Counted from the first letter of the stretch, positions 44,981 to 54,126 are shown. The stretch is 64,000 nt of DNA from Methylocystis sp. ATCC 49242 (GCF_000188155.2 NZ_KE124774.1:3490356-3554355), one strand, 5' to 3'. Program-made: numbers and translations. The notes: generated from the sequence alone by a model not told the origin.

Positions 44981-45178
44981 TTGCTGGGCAGTCGCGGCAT
45001 TCTCGCCGGATTTCGCGATGTCGGTTTCCTTCAGCGGCGTCACCATCCGGGGGCCGATCAGATTACAGCTGCGACAAAGACAGCCAGCGGGCGGACGTCG
45101 CCCGCATTCCAGTTGGCGAAGACGCCCGGCGCGCCCTTGTCTCGGCCGGGGTAGATCGGCTCGTGCCGGCGTACCGCG

Positions 45179-45439
45179 TCAGTAAGTCTTATAAACTCTG
45201 TGACCGTCGATTGTCTCCGCCGTTCCCAGGGCCCTGCCGTCCGCGTCGGTGAAATACATTGTGCCGCCGATGGTCGTAACACTTCCCAGTTGTCGGCCGG
45301 TCGCCGTGGTGTATTCGGTGGTGCCGCCGCCGTAGCTCGAGGTGCCTGACTGTTTCGTGGGCGGATTGGGGTCCGCCTGCTGCGCCTCAACCGCGGGACT
45401 GCAGGCGAAGAAAGCGACGAAAAAAGCCACCCATTTCAT
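45179..45439 (-). CDS. Small secreted protein of unknown function
   Basis: The 86-residue product has a signal peptide (MKWVAFFVAFFACSPAVEAQQ) and a short mature domain containing TEYTTATGRQLGSVTTIGGTMYFTDADGRALGTAETIDGHRVY, which looks like two related beta-hairpin units (GRQLGSVTTI and GRALGTAETI). The ATG at 45439 has GGAG at the right distance; ATG 45454 and 45505 are alternatives. No function is inferred. Confidence 0.65.
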   Translation of the reverse strand: MKWVAFFVAFFACSPAVEAQQADPNPPTKQSGTSSYGGGTTEYTTATGRQLGSVTTIGGTMYFTDADGRALGTAETIDGHRVYKTY

Positions 45440-46016
45440 TTTGCTCGTCTCCATCGCATCGGATTTTGTCGTGTTCGCGCGATCGAGTTGCAATAACCGG
45501 TCCATGCGCTGTGGTTATTTAAAATCAGATATTTGTGCGGGGAGGAAACAAGCCGGAAACGCTGAGGCGCCACAAAAACAGGCATTCAGATGCTGTAGCC
45601 GTCGCTGGCAGAGCGGAGTGGGCTGACGCCTCATACGCCCGGGGCCGGGGGAAAAGCGACGCCGCGTCCGCGCCTCCCGGCGCGAGGGAGACCCTGACAA
45701 TGCGGCGTCGATCCCGACGTTCTCTTTCTCGGCTAGCCCTGCCCTTACGTGGCCAGGGCTAGCTTCGTCCGAATCCTCGAAAGCCGAGTGTCCCCTTCAG
45801 GTCAGAGTCTGGGGCCCAGCGAAGCTCTGACTGACGCATTTCCAACAGCAACAGGTGGGACGGTCTTACCGAGGCAGTTGCTCAACACGGAGGCCGCACC
45901 GTTTGTCAAAGTAACTCGTACATTGTCGATGGACAGCATTGTGTCGTCGAGATTTGGAGCTTGAGTGAGACTCTGAGGCTGGCGGACAGGCTTGGGCGAT
46001 CGGCGGACAGGGCCAT
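45440..46016. other. Gene-poor stretch with a 10-bp inverted repeat
   Basis: GCTAGCCCTG (45732-45741) and CAGGGCTAGC (45754-45763) form a perfect 10-base inverted repeat with a 12-base loop. A 72-residue minus-strand frame at 45802-46020 starts with GTG overlapping the LuxR stop (GTGA), but its sequence has no recognisable feature. No other gene is visible. Confidence 0.4.
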
Positions 46017-47138
46017 TCACGCGGTCAACTTCTCCCTTGCGCCCGCCCGGAACGGCGATTCGAGCGCAAGTACGAGTTTGACGAGATCGGCCTGACGCGT
46101 CGCGCCGGTCTTCTGGAAAATGCTTTTCAGATAGCCTTTGACCGTGCCCTCGCTGAGGCCCAGCGCCTTTGCGGTCGCCGGAACGCCGCCGATCTCGGCG
46201 ATCGCCAGAAGCACGCTGCGCTCGCGCGCGGTCAGGCCGTATAGATCGGAGACCACGCCGCCGCCGTGGACCGCTCCGAGAGCAAGGCTACGCACGAAGA
46301 GTGCCGCGCCACCGTCATGCAAGCGCAAGACATGAATCACGCAGCACCGCTCGTCGCCGCTCCTAAGCATGATTGCAAGGCTTTCGGGGCTCGTCTTGCC
46401 GTCGCCGCTCGCGCCGAGCGCCGCCTCTAGCGCTTCCTTTGCGCGAGGGTCGACGATCGTCATCACGCCGTTTTTCGCGTTGAGCGCCGGATGATTTTCG
46501 AGCATCTCTTCCGCGCTGCGATTGCGATAGAGGATTCGCATCCCGGCGTCGACGACGAGGACTGGAGCGGCAAGCTCGCCGAACAAATCCAGAAGTTCGT
46601 CGCCGAGCGAAGCGCTCGCCGGCCCCTCCTCACTTGCGCGGGCCAGATGCGGAAGGAGGGCGTTCAGGCGAGTTTTGGAAATCTCGTCCGCCGCGCCGCT
46701 CGCCTCGTCGCGAAAAGCGACGAACAGGCAGGCGCCGTTCTTTGAGCGATGCAGCACCGCGCCGAGAAAATCCAGGAGCCCATGCGGCGCCATCCATCGA
46801 TGAAAGGCGGCGCTGCGCTGAAAACGCGCGCTCGACACGAGGTCGGAAGACGAAAAGGCGCGACCGACGCCGATGTCGGCGAAGGCGCGCGCGCGCAAGG
46901 GATCGAGCTTCCGATAATGCCGCAGAAATTCAGTGATCCACCCTTTCTCGGCGTGCGGCGAATATTTCAGCTCCAGAAGCGCCGAAGCGCTGTCTTCGAA
47001 GATCAGCGCGGCGAAAGAGGCGTTCAGATATTGCGCGATTTCGTTCAATGCGCCCGGCCAAAGGCTCGGGTCTGCGCGCGCGTCATCGATGTTTTTGACG
47101 ATCGCGGCGCACGCCGCCTTGTCCTGCGCCTGTGTCAT
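46017..47138 (-). CDS. LuxR-family transcriptional regulator with PAS-like sensor region
   Basis: The 373-residue regulator ends in a LuxR/GerE helix-turn-helix (about residues 300-360: GLTARERSVLLAIAEIGGVPATAKALGLSEGTVKGYLKSIFQKTGA). The N-terminal 280 residues contain no receiver domain; residues about 190-270 (APVLVVDAGMRILYRNRSAEEML) look like a PAS fold, so a small ligand may be sensed. It is divergent from the DUF2946-TonB receptor pair with a 316-base spacer and is a candidate regulator of it. Confidence 0.9.
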   Translation of the reverse strand: MTQAQDKAACAAIVKNIDDARADPSLWPGALNEIAQYLNASFAALIFEDSASALLELKYSPHAEKGWITEFLRHYRKLDPLRARAFADIGVGRAFSSSDLVSSARFQRSAAFHRWMAPHGLLDFLGAVLHRSKNGACLFVAFRDEASGAADEISKTRLNALLPHLARASEEGPASASLGDELLDLFGELAAPVLVVDAGMRILYRNRSAEEMLENHPALNAKNGVMTIVDPRAKEALEAALGASGDGKTSPESLAIMLRSGDERCCVIHVLRLHDGGAALFVRSLALGAVHGGGVVSDLYGLTARERSVLLAIAEIGGVPATAKALGLSEGTVKGYLKSIFQKTGATRQADLVKLVLALESPFRAGAREKLTA

Positions 47139-47454
47139 GAGATTCTCACCGCATCGTCGCGCCGCGTTTTCGGGCCATCAGACCGGCGTGGCCACGGTCC
47201 ATGCACGAAAACGCGCGCCTTTCTCCATGGCCTCCAGAAGACAAGAAAAACATCGCCTGTCTCTGCCTTGACAGGATAATCGAACCGTGGCGCCGCTGCA
47301 ACATCGTGGAGAAATATCGAGATAAGCCGCTCGGCCCCTCCCGATCGGGAGGGGCCGCCGAACGCATTGCACAGCTACACTCATTGTGCATTTGAGGATT
47401 CGTCAGCCACGCTGCGAATTTTGCAGGAAATCGTCGAGAAGGTTCTCCAGGATC
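47139..47454. promoter_or_regulatory. Divergent promoter region with a 26-base perfect palindrome
   Basis: The region between the LuxR regulator and the copper locus holds a 26-base perfect palindrome at 47332-47357 (left half CGGCCCCTCCCGA) and a shorter inverted repeat CCTGTC-N8-GACAGG at 47256-47275 that overlaps a TTGACA. No T run follows the long palindrome. It could be an operator or a hairpin in the DUF2946 leader. Confidence 0.55.
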
Positions 47455-47853
47455 ATGCGGCGCGGAGAAGCAACAGCTCGCAAGCGGTGGAGGGCAGGGC
47501 CCGGTCGAGTGACGTTCAGCGCGCTCTTCATGGCTTTTTCGCTCTTCGCGCATCTTGCGCTCACGACTGTGCGCGCGCCTGTCGTCGCAGGCGAATGGTT
47601 CTGCATCGAATCCCGAACCGGCGCGCAAACCGCCGATCGCCCCGAGGCGAATCCCGGTCACGCGGACGCGGCTTTCGACCATTGCAGCGATTGCGCCATT
47701 GCGACGTCGCCGACGCTGCCCGGCAAAGAGCCGTTCCACTGCGCGCCTCTTTTCGAAGGCCGTCTCGTCTTTTTCCAGCCCAACTGGATCGATCCGTTCA
47801 AACCGCGCGGCGCCGGTGAAAAGCGCTCGCGCGCGCCGCCTGTCGCCTCCTGA
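47455..47853 (+). CDS. DUF2946 family protein, copper-locus partner
   Basis: The 132-residue protein has an N-terminal membrane/signal segment (FSALFMAFSLFAHLALTTV) and a Cys/His-containing region with FDHCSDCAIA and EPFHCAPLF, the hallmark of DUF2946 proteins, which are often encoded next to TonB-dependent copper receptors. Metal binding by HxxCxxC is inferred. I use the ATG at 47455; the frame is open from 47386. It ends 76 bases before the receptor gene on the same strand. Confidence 0.7.
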   Translation: MRRGEATARKRWRAGPGRVTFSALFMAFSLFAHLALTTVRAPVVAGEWFCIESRTGAQTADRPEANPGHADAAFDHCSDCAIATSPTLPGKEPFHCAPLFEGRLVFFQPNWIDPFKPRGAGEKRSRAPPVAS

Positions 47854-47929
47854 CGCTCTGGCCAAGAAAGTCCCTCGTCACCCAGTCGCTTCGCCGCCAC
47901 CGTTCCGGCGGATCAGGAGAGCTTTACCC

Positions 47930-50389
47930 ATGTCCCGTTACGCCCTCATGCGCGGCGCCAGCGCCGCCGCCCTTACCCTCGCCTGTATCGCAACAGCGCA
48001 GGCCCAAACCCCTCTCCCGAACATCACGATCGGCGCGGCGGCGCGATCCGCGGTGCGGTCCGGGCCGTCGACAGCGGCGCCCGCCCAGGTCGCGGCGCCA
48101 ACGCCGGCGCCGGCGCCCGAACCCGAGCAGAAGCCGACGCCTGATGAAAAGGTCGTCACGCAGCGGGAGATCCAGCCGGAGAAGCCGCGCTTCACCGACA
48201 CGGCGAGAGTCATCGCCGAGCAGCCCGGCGTCAGCATGTATACGATGGGCGGCGTATCGGGCCTTCCCGCGATCCGCGGACAGGCCGATGAGCGCATCAA
48301 GGTGATTGTCGGCGGCGTGCAGACGACGTCGGCCTGCGCCAATCACATGAACTCGCCGCTGAGCTACACCGACCCCAACACCATCAGCTCCGTCGACATC
48401 GTCTACGGCGTTTCCTCCGTCAGCAAAGGCGGCGACTCGACGGGCGGCTCGATCATCGTCTCGCCGCGCGCGCCGATGTTTGCGACCTCGGGCATTCCCG
48501 GGCCGGTCTCGCCCATCGTCACGGCCGCCGGCGCCCCGCTTCAGCCGATGCCGTTACTGCCGTGGGACGCGCCGGGCGCGCTGCGTTTCGGCCCCAACAA
48601 GGAAGTGCTGGCGACGGGGAGCCTGTCCAGCTTCTTCCGGGGCAACAACAACGGCTGGGGCGTGTCCGGCGTCCTCAACATGGCGACGGATCACTGGAGC
48701 GTCCTCTACAACGGCTCCTTCCAGCGCGCCGGCAATTATCAGGCCGGCGGCGGCGCGGGTCAGGTCTATTCGACCAATTTCCAGTCTGAAAACCACGCCG
48801 TGACCCTCGGTTATCAGAACGAGGGCCATCTGGTCACCGTGCGAGGCACGTATCAAAACATCCCCTATCAGGGCTTTCCAAACATGCGCATGGATATGAC
48901 GCGCAACAAGGCCTATTCGATCGAGGCGAACTACAAGGGCGCGTTCAACTGGGGAACGCTCGACGCGCGCGTCTACTGGGCGCAAGTCTATCACAAGATG
49001 GGCTTCCTCGACGACCGGTCGACGCTGAACCATGGCATGCTCAACGACGGACGCGACTTCGGCTATTCGATCAAATCAGAGATACCGTTGACGGACAAGG
49101 ATCTGCTCCGCGTCGGAAACGAGTTCCACGGTCAGCGCCTGCAGGATTACTGGCCTTCCGATTTGACCGGCTTCCCCGGTCTGATGACCCGCCCCTTCAA
49201 TTTTGTCGTCATCAACGGCGGCCAGCGCAATCGCATGGGCACATATGCCGAGTGGGAGCGCGCATGGAGCCGGGAATGGTCGACGGTGCTCGGCTTCCGG
49301 AATGACACCGTCTGGATGGACACCAATAACGTCCAGCCATACGATCCCTTCTCCTTCCGCTATGGCACGCCCTTCGCGCGCGCCAACGCCTTCGCTTCGG
49401 TGCTGTTCAACGCCCAGGGCCATGCGCGGACGGACGCCAATTTCGACATGACCGCCATCGCCCGCTACAAGCCGGCGGAAGGCGCGCTTTACGAGGTCGG
49501 CTATTCGCGCAAGACGCGCTCGCCGAGCCTTTACGAGCGCTATGTCTGGCCCGTCGCCGGTCCGTTCATGGGCATGTTCAACTGGTTTGGCGACGGCAAC
49601 GGATATACCGGCAGCCTGAGCCTCGCGCCCGAAGTCTCCCACAATGTTTCGGTCACCGGCACATGGAAGGACATGTCCGGCGAGAACAGGTGGGAGGCGC
49701 GGGTTTCGCCGTTCTACAGCTATGTCGAGAACTACATCGCCGGCGGACGGACGGGCGGGACGTTCAACTTCCCGACGGGCATAACGCCCGCCTATATCTT
49801 CCAGATCCTGCAGTTCAGAAACTACAACGCCCAGCTCTATGGCGTGGACGGCTACGGAAAATACAAGCTCTTCGACTCGCCGGACTATGGCCGCCTGACC
49901 GCGTCCGCCACCGTCAGCTATGTCTATGGCGAGAACCTCGACATCGGCAATCCGACCGGCTGTCTGCCGGGGTCCGGCTTCTGCTCGGTCGCCTCATTCC
50001 TCTGGAACAAGGGCGACGGTCTGTGGAACATGATGCCGTTGAACAGCACGATCACGCTGGAGCATCAGATCGGCGGACTGACGCTCGCCGCGGAGGCCAA
50101 CCTGGTGAACGCCAAGAACCATGTTTCGGCCAATCAGGGCGAGTTCCGCACGCCGGGTTACGCCCTGCTCAACTTACGCAGCTCCTACGAGTGGAGTAAT
50201 TTCCGGATCGACGCAGGCGTCGATAACATCACCGACGCGCTCTACTCGCTTCCGCTCGGCGGATTCGACCTGACGCAATATTACCGGGCCGCCGCACTGT
50301 ATGGAAATCCCGCCGCCGGCCTGCTCTATGTGCGTCAGGTGCCCGGTATGGGCCGAAACTTCTATGCGGGACTGACGGTGAAATTCTGA
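47930..50389 (+). CDS. TonB-dependent outer-membrane receptor, OprC-like (probable copper receptor)
   Basis: The 819-residue protein has a signal peptide ending AQAQ (about residue 26), a Pro/Ala spacer, a plug (about 80-190, VIAEQPGVSMYTMGGVSG and PAIRGQADERIKVIVGG) and a 22-strand barrel ending GRNFYAGLTVKF. Cys136 and Met140 in SACANHMNS form a CxxxM motif at almost the position of the OprC copper ligands, and HKM (355-357) or HGM (368-370) could supply the HxM pair. The ATG at 47930 follows AGGAG. Copper import fits the DUF2946 neighbour; direct evidence is lacking. Confidence 0.88.
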   Translation: MSRYALMRGASAAALTLACIATAQAQTPLPNITIGAAARSAVRSGPSTAAPAQVAAPTPAPAPEPEQKPTPDEKVVTQREIQPEKPRFTDTARVIAEQPGVSMYTMGGVSGLPAIRGQADERIKVIVGGVQTTSACANHMNSPLSYTDPNTISSVDIVYGVSSVSKGGDSTGGSIIVSPRAPMFATSGIPGPVSPIVTAAGAPLQPMPLLPWDAPGALRFGPNKEVLATGSLSSFFRGNNNGWGVSGVLNMATDHWSVLYNGSFQRAGNYQAGGGAGQVYSTNFQSENHAVTLGYQNEGHLVTVRGTYQNIPYQGFPNMRMDMTRNKAYSIEANYKGAFNWGTLDARVYWAQVYHKMGFLDDRSTLNHGMLNDGRDFGYSIKSEIPLTDKDLLRVGNEFHGQRLQDYWPSDLTGFPGLMTRPFNFVVINGGQRNRMGTYAEWERAWSREWSTVLGFRNDTVWMDTNNVQPYDPFSFRYGTPFARANAFASVLFNAQGHARTDANFDMTAIARYKPAEGALYEVGYSRKTRSPSLYERYVWPVAGPFMGMFNWFGDGNGYTGSLSLAPEVSHNVSVTGTWKDMSGENRWEARVSPFYSYVENYIAGGRTGGTFNFPTGITPAYIFQILQFRNYNAQLYGVDGYGKYKLFDSPDYGRLTASATVSYVYGENLDIGNPTGCLPGSGFCSVASFLWNKGDGLWNMMPLNSTITLEHQIGGLTLAAEANLVNAKNHVSANQGEFRTPGYALLNLRSSYEWSNFRIDAGVDNITDALYSLPLGGFDLTQYYRAAALYGNPAAGLLYVRQVPGMGRNFYAGLTVKF

Positions 50390-50934
50390 TCCGCGCGAGC
50401 CTCGCTTGAAAACAGGGCGGCGCTGCGTTGCGCCGTCCTTTTTTCACGAGGCGTTTCGCCTTTTCCATTCAGCGGCCCTGCGTCAGCGCTTTCAGGTCGC
50501 GACGGGTTCCGACTTTTGGCGCCGTCACGTCAGCCGACAACTTTCCTGCTGAATAAATATCGATCCATTCGGCGTTCGGATTTCCCGCGCCATCGTCCTT
50601 CGAAAGCGGGGGCGAGGAAATTGAAGTCCAGCGGGCGACTTAACCGGATTTGTGGGCCGGGCTGCATTTGACGCAGATGACGACCAGAAGCGCGCCCAGC
50701 ACCAGAAGGCCTTTTGTAGCTGGGCTCCCCTCGTTGGCGCCGATGAGCCCATGCAGCAGCAAGGCCAATCCGCCCAATTTCCCTACGAAGAGAAGTTTAG
50801 GATATGGAAGCATGTAACGGCGCCCGGACGCAGGTTCAAGTCTTCAACATGGCGCGGTTCCATGACATGCGTTTGACCAAAGCTTTTTTGATCGCCGCCA
50901 AATTAGCCATTCATTTTCTGACGCGATTTGGCTA
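50390..50934. other. Gene-free stretch between the copper locus and the IS5-family element
   Basis: After the receptor terminator no convincing gene is visible up to the left end of the insertion sequence. Short frames on both strands have no recognisable feature. Confidence 0.45.
50415..50444 (+). terminator. Rho-independent terminator of the TonB receptor gene
   Basis: A nine-pair stem (GGGCGGCGC / GCGCCGTCC, one G-U pair) with a six-base loop is followed by six T residues, 26 bases after the receptor stop. Confidence 0.85.
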
Positions 50935-51799
50935 GAGGGTGTTATGTACTTTGGTGATTGATTGTCTTAGTAGAATCGGATGTCTCCGATTCGCAAACCT
51001 TATCCGTCTGACGTCAGCGACGAAGAATGGTCGCTGGTTGCGCCTTATCTGACGCTCATGGACGAAGGCGCGCCGCAGCGTCAACATTCGCTGCGCGAGC
51101 TGTTCAACGGCCTGCGTTACGTGCTGCGCTACGGCATCGCCTGGCGCGCCATGCCCAACGATCTGCCGCCATGGTTCGCCGTGTATCAGCAATCGCAGCG
51201 CTGGCTGTCGGCGGGCGTGTTCGAGGCGCTTGCGCAGGATCTGCGCGCCCAGTTGCGCGTCGCTTCCGGGCGGGCGGCGGAGCCGACGGCGGCGATCATC
51301 GACAGCCGCACCTTGCGCTCGACCCCTGAGAGCGGCCCACGAGCGGGCTATGACGGCGCGAAGCGAAAGCGCGGCTCGAAGCTGCACATGGCAGTCGACA
51401 CATTGGGCCATTTGCTGGCGTTGCATGTCACGCCGGCGAATGTCGATGACCGCGCCGAGGTCGGCAAGCTCATCGCAGCCGTGCAGGATGTGACAGGCGA
51501 AAGCGTCGAACTCGTTTATGTCGATCAGGGCTACACCGGCGAAAAGGCGTCCGAGGCGGCGAAGGCGCAAGGCGCCGAACTGTGCGTCGTCAAACTTGCC
51601 GAAGCGAAGAAGGGCTTCGTGCTGCTGCCCAAGCGATGGGTGGTCGAGCGTTCATTCGCCTGGGCGACGCGATGCAGGCGGCTCGTCAAAGACTACGAGC
51701 GCTATGCTCAGACCCTCGCAGGACTCCACGTCGTCGCCTTCGCATGTCTCATGCTCAAGCGCGCAGCAGATTTCATGATCCAAGGTGCATAACACCCTC
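50935..51799 (+). mobile_element. IS5-family insertion sequence (865 bp)
   Basis: Perfect terminal inverted repeats GAGGGTGTTATG and CATAACACCCTC bound one transposase gene. TA flanks both ends (50933-50934 and 51800-51801), and CTAG reads across both junctions, consistent with a target duplication of TA or CTAG as in the IS427 group. The element looks complete. Confidence 0.9.
50980..51792 (+). CDS. IS5-family transposase
   Basis: The 270-residue transposase has an N-terminal DUF4096-type region (SDEEWSLVAPYL) and the DDE catalytic residues in AIIDSRTL, VYVDQGYTG and VVERSFAWATR. The frame is intact and fills the element, so it may be active. ATG 50980 lies 45 bases inside the left end. Confidence 0.95.
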   Translation: MSPIRKPYPSDVSDEEWSLVAPYLTLMDEGAPQRQHSLRELFNGLRYVLRYGIAWRAMPNDLPPWFAVYQQSQRWLSAGVFEALAQDLRAQLRVASGRAAEPTAAIIDSRTLRSTPESGPRAGYDGAKRKRGSKLHMAVDTLGHLLALHVTPANVDDRAEVGKLIAAVQDVTGESVELVYVDQGYTGEKASEAAKAQGAELCVVKLAEAKKGFVLLPKRWVVERSFAWATRCRRLVKDYERYAQTLAGLHVVAFACLMLKRAADFMIQGA

Positions 51800-51802
51800 T
51801 AG

Positions 51803-51992
51803 AAAATCCGGGTCGTAAAGGAGTAGGAAGATGCTCGAAGCCCAGAAAATGTTGATTTCTGCCTGGATTTGACCCGGGGAAGGAGAATTTTCTGCTGAGA
51901 ATTGACCCATGTTTTGAACCCGCCCTGGCTGTTTTCAGTGGGGGGCAACGGAGTGATAGACATGGGGTTGTTGAGCGTTATTCGCCGCTGGG
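51803..51992. other. Probable remnant of another insertion sequence end
   Basis: Two TTGACCC repeats (near 51867 and 51903), with AAGGAGAATTTTCTGCTGAGAA between them, resemble the multiple end repeats of IS21-like elements. No transposase gene is attached. The assignment is weak. Confidence 0.3.
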
Positions 51993-52010
51993 TGACCTGC
52001 CCCTGAACTT

Positions 52011-52937
52011 TCATCCAGCGGCGGGTTGAGTCCTTCCGGTTGATACGCCCGAGGGCGCGAATGGAGCAACAGGCGATCGGCGGAGTTGGTCCGGGTTGCG
52101 CAGCCGATCGCCTGTTGCGGTGAGATTGGCCGCGAAGGCGGCGGGCGTCGCATAGCCGAGGGCCGAATGCGGGCGGCGGTGATTGTAGTCCTGGGCCCAG
52201 GCGCTGATCTTCTCCCGGGCATGGTCGAGCCCGAAGAACCGCGTCTCGTTCAGCAGTTCGTCGCGCATGCGCCGGTTGAAGCTCTCGCAGAAGCCGTTCT
52301 GCATCGGCTTGCCCGGCGCGATATAGCGCCACTCGATCCTGTTCTCGCTCGACCACGACAGCACGGCGTTCGAGGTGAACTCCGTGCCGTTGTCCGAAAC
52401 GATCATGCCGGGCCTGCCGCGCCGTGCGATCAGCGCCGACAGTTCCCGCGCCACGCGTTGGCCCGAGATGGATGTGTCGGGGATCGCCGCGAGGCATTCA
52501 CGCGTCACGTCGTCGACGATGTTCAGGATGCGGAACCGGCGTCCGCAGGCGAACTGGTCATGCACGAAGTCCAAAGACCAACGCGCATTCGGCCGCGCCT
52601 CGACAGGAATGGGCGCCCGCGCGCCGACAGCCCTTCGGCGGGCGCGCCGCTTTCTCACCGTCAGCCCTTCCTCGCGATAGAGCCGGTAGATGCGGTTCTT
52701 GCCCGACGTCTCGCCCTCCTGCCGCAGCAGCACGAACAGCCGCCGATAGCCGAAGCGCCGGCGCTCGTTGGCGAGTTCCCGCAGCCGCTCCCGTAACGGC
52801 TTGTCGGTCGGCCGCTTCGAGATGTAGCGGACGGTCGCGCGATCGACGGCGACAATCTGGCAGGCCCGACGCTCCGACAGAGCCATGGCGGCTCGCAGAT
52901 GCACAACGGCTGCGCGCTTGGCGGCGGGCCCTACCAT
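52011..52937 (-). CDS. IS3-family transposase OrfB
   Basis: The 308-residue integrase-like catalytic part shows the DDE residues in [20 protein letters not shown] and [15 protein letters not shown]. It overlaps orfA and should be made as a fusion by -1 frameshifting on a run of seven A residues (minus strand, near 52931-52940). The frame is intact. Confidence 0.95.
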   Translation of the reverse strand: MVGPAAKRAAVVHLRAAMALSERRACQIVAVDRATVRYISKRPTDKPLRERLRELANERRRFGYRRLFVLLRQEGETSGKNRIYRLYREEGLTVRKRRARRRAVGARAPIPVEARPNARWSLDFVHDQFACGRRFRILNIVDDVTRECLAAIPDTSISGQRVARELSALIARRGRPGMIVSDNGTEFTSNAVLSWSSENRIEWRYIAPGKPMQNGFCESFNRRMRDELLNETRFFGLDHAREKISAWAQDYNHRRPHSALGYATPAAFAANLTATGDRLRNPDQLRRSPVAPFAPSGVSTGRTQPAAG

Positions 52938-53197
52938 TTTTTTGACAAAAGCTCCTTCAGCGCCGCGGCTTCCAGCATCTGATCGGCCAGAAGCTTCTTC
53001 AGCCGCGCATTCTCTTCTTCGAGCGCTTTCAACCGCTTGGCCTCGGAGACGTCCATGCCGCCATATTTGGCCTTCCAGTTGTAAAGCGTCGTCTCCGACA
53101 CAGCATATTTGCGAGCCAGATCCGCCGCCTTCGCGCCCGCCTCGTGCTCCCGCAAAATCCCGATGATCTGCTCTTCCGTGAACCGCTTCTTCTTCAT
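52931..53197 (-). CDS. IS3-family transposase OrfA
   Basis: The 88-residue DNA-binding protein has the helix-turn-helix [19 protein letters not shown] and a leucine-zipper-like helix ([18 protein letters not shown]). I start at MKKKRF (53197); the frame is open to 53233. It ends in LLSKKW just after the A7 slippery run used to fuse it to OrfB. Confidence 0.93.
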   Translation of the reverse strand: MKKKRFTEEQIIGILREHEAGAKAADLARKYAVSETTLYNWKAKYGGMDVSEAKRLKALEEENARLKKLLADQMLEAAALKELLSKKW

Positions 53198-53257
53198 CTC
53201 GTCCGTCCCGATATGGCCGGACTCTAATCGCATCTGGTCGAGTTTCTCAGGGGCAGG

Positions 53258-53641
53258 TCAGCGCCCTGCGTCTCCATGTCGGAAGGACCGACGGCTACGG
53301 CTGTCGGCTACACGCGGTTTGGCGCGGTATGGTCCGGCAAGGCGTGGCCGGGCATGGCGCGGTCTGGCGTGGCATGGCATGGGCGGCTTTTTGGCCGCAC
53401 GGAACGGTTCTCCACTTTTTAGGTGGGGAGCCTTTCCGCATTTGGCGTCCCGTAATCGTCCGCCCCGCCCTTCAGAAGCCCCGCCGGCGCGTCCGGCGGC
53501 TGTCCGGGCCCCGGGCAAGGCGTCAAGCTGCTCCAGCGCCGATCGCAAGCCCGCCATGCCGCGCCCGATGCGAATTCCGCTCGGCCCGGCGCGTTCGGCC
53601 TCCAGCTTCCTGATTCGTCGGTCGAGACTTCGCAGCCTCAC
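53258..53641 (-). pseudogene. Truncated small protein gene, C-terminus replaced at the IS3 end
   Basis: The frame begins with ATG overlapping the DUF5681 stop (ATGA) and reads MRLRSLDRRIRKLEAERAG, a plausible helical N-terminus. After about residue 70 it runs through a 15-base repeat tract into low-complexity HARPR repeats, and its stop codon is the first TGA of the IS3 terminal repeat. The original C-terminus is probably lost. No family is recognised. Confidence 0.45.
53321..53380. repeat. 15-bp degenerate tandem repeat, four units
   Basis: Units start at 53321, 53336, 53351 and 53366, each beginning GGC and rich in GGC/TGG (for example GGCGCGGTATGGTCC and GGCATGGCGCGGTCT). Read on the minus strand they encode five-residue HARPR-type repeats in the truncated frame. 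Confidence 0.7.
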
Positions 53642-54126
53642 GCCGAACGCTCCGCTTCGAGCTCGGCGACGCGCGCCTCCAGCTTCTCAATACTGCAAAG
53701 TTCGAGATAGTTGCGGGCCAAGCGGCTCATATGTTCCGCTTCCGCGCGCGTCAGCTCGCCCAACGTCGCCAGATCCAGCGCCCGAGCGGCGGCCAACTGC
53801 GCCGACGCGACGCTGGTGACTTTCGGCATGTCGGCGGCAACCAAGCGCTCCCGCGGCAGCCAACGGTCCAACACGAGTCGCATGGCCTGCACGTCGCCGC
53901 CGAGCGCCGCTTGAATGGCCGCCATCAGCACTTTTTTGCCGTCGCGGTCCAGAAGCCGTTTCAAGGCCCCCGTCTTGCGATTAATCGAGCCCGGACGCCG
54001 CCCTTTCGGGTTCCCTGACTGGCCCTTTTTCCAGCCGGGGTGTTGCTTTTGTATTGGCGGATTGGCCATTGGCGGCGTTTGACGGACAAGCACGCTGTAG
54101 ACTGAATTTTCATTGCTTTCAAACAT
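53638..54126 (-). CDS. DUF5681 domain protein (phage/plasmid-associated)
   Basis: The 162-residue protein contains the DUF5681 signature GWKKGQSGNPKGRRPGSINR near residues 28-47, then a helical part (LKRLLDRDGKKVLMAAIQAAL, LNYLELCSIEKLEARVAELEAE). Members occur in prophages, plasmids and integrated elements; function is unknown. ATG 54126 has AGGCTCAC upstream; the more usual MANPP start would be 54069. The stop overlaps the next minus-strand frame by 4 bases. Confidence 0.85.
   Translation of the reverse strand: MFESNENSVYSVLVRQTPPMANPPIQKQHPGWKKGQSGNPKGRRPGSINRKTGALKRLLDRDGKKVLMAAIQAALGGDVQAMRLVLDRWLPRERLVAADMPKVTSVASAQLAAARALDLATLGELTRAEAEHMSRLARNYLELCSIEKLEARVAELEAERSA

Larger units (their letters stand above)
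51993..53260 (-). mobile_element. IS3-family insertion sequence (1268 bp)
   Basis: Perfect 14-base terminal inverted repeats TGACCTGCCCCTGA (51993-52006) and its complement (53247-53260) enclose orfA and orfB, both on the minus strand. The flanks (CTGGG and GCGCC) show no target duplication, which suggests a deletion or recombination next to the element. Confidence 0.92.

Noticed and set aside
46749-47865. Long frames on both strands around the LuxR/DUF2946 spacer
   Set aside because: They overlap the clear LuxR and DUF2946 frames, lack motifs, and run through the long palindrome.
45440-47930. Methanobactin precursor or synthesis genes at the copper locus
   Set aside because: No short Cys-containing leader peptide with MbnB/MbnC-like genes is visible.
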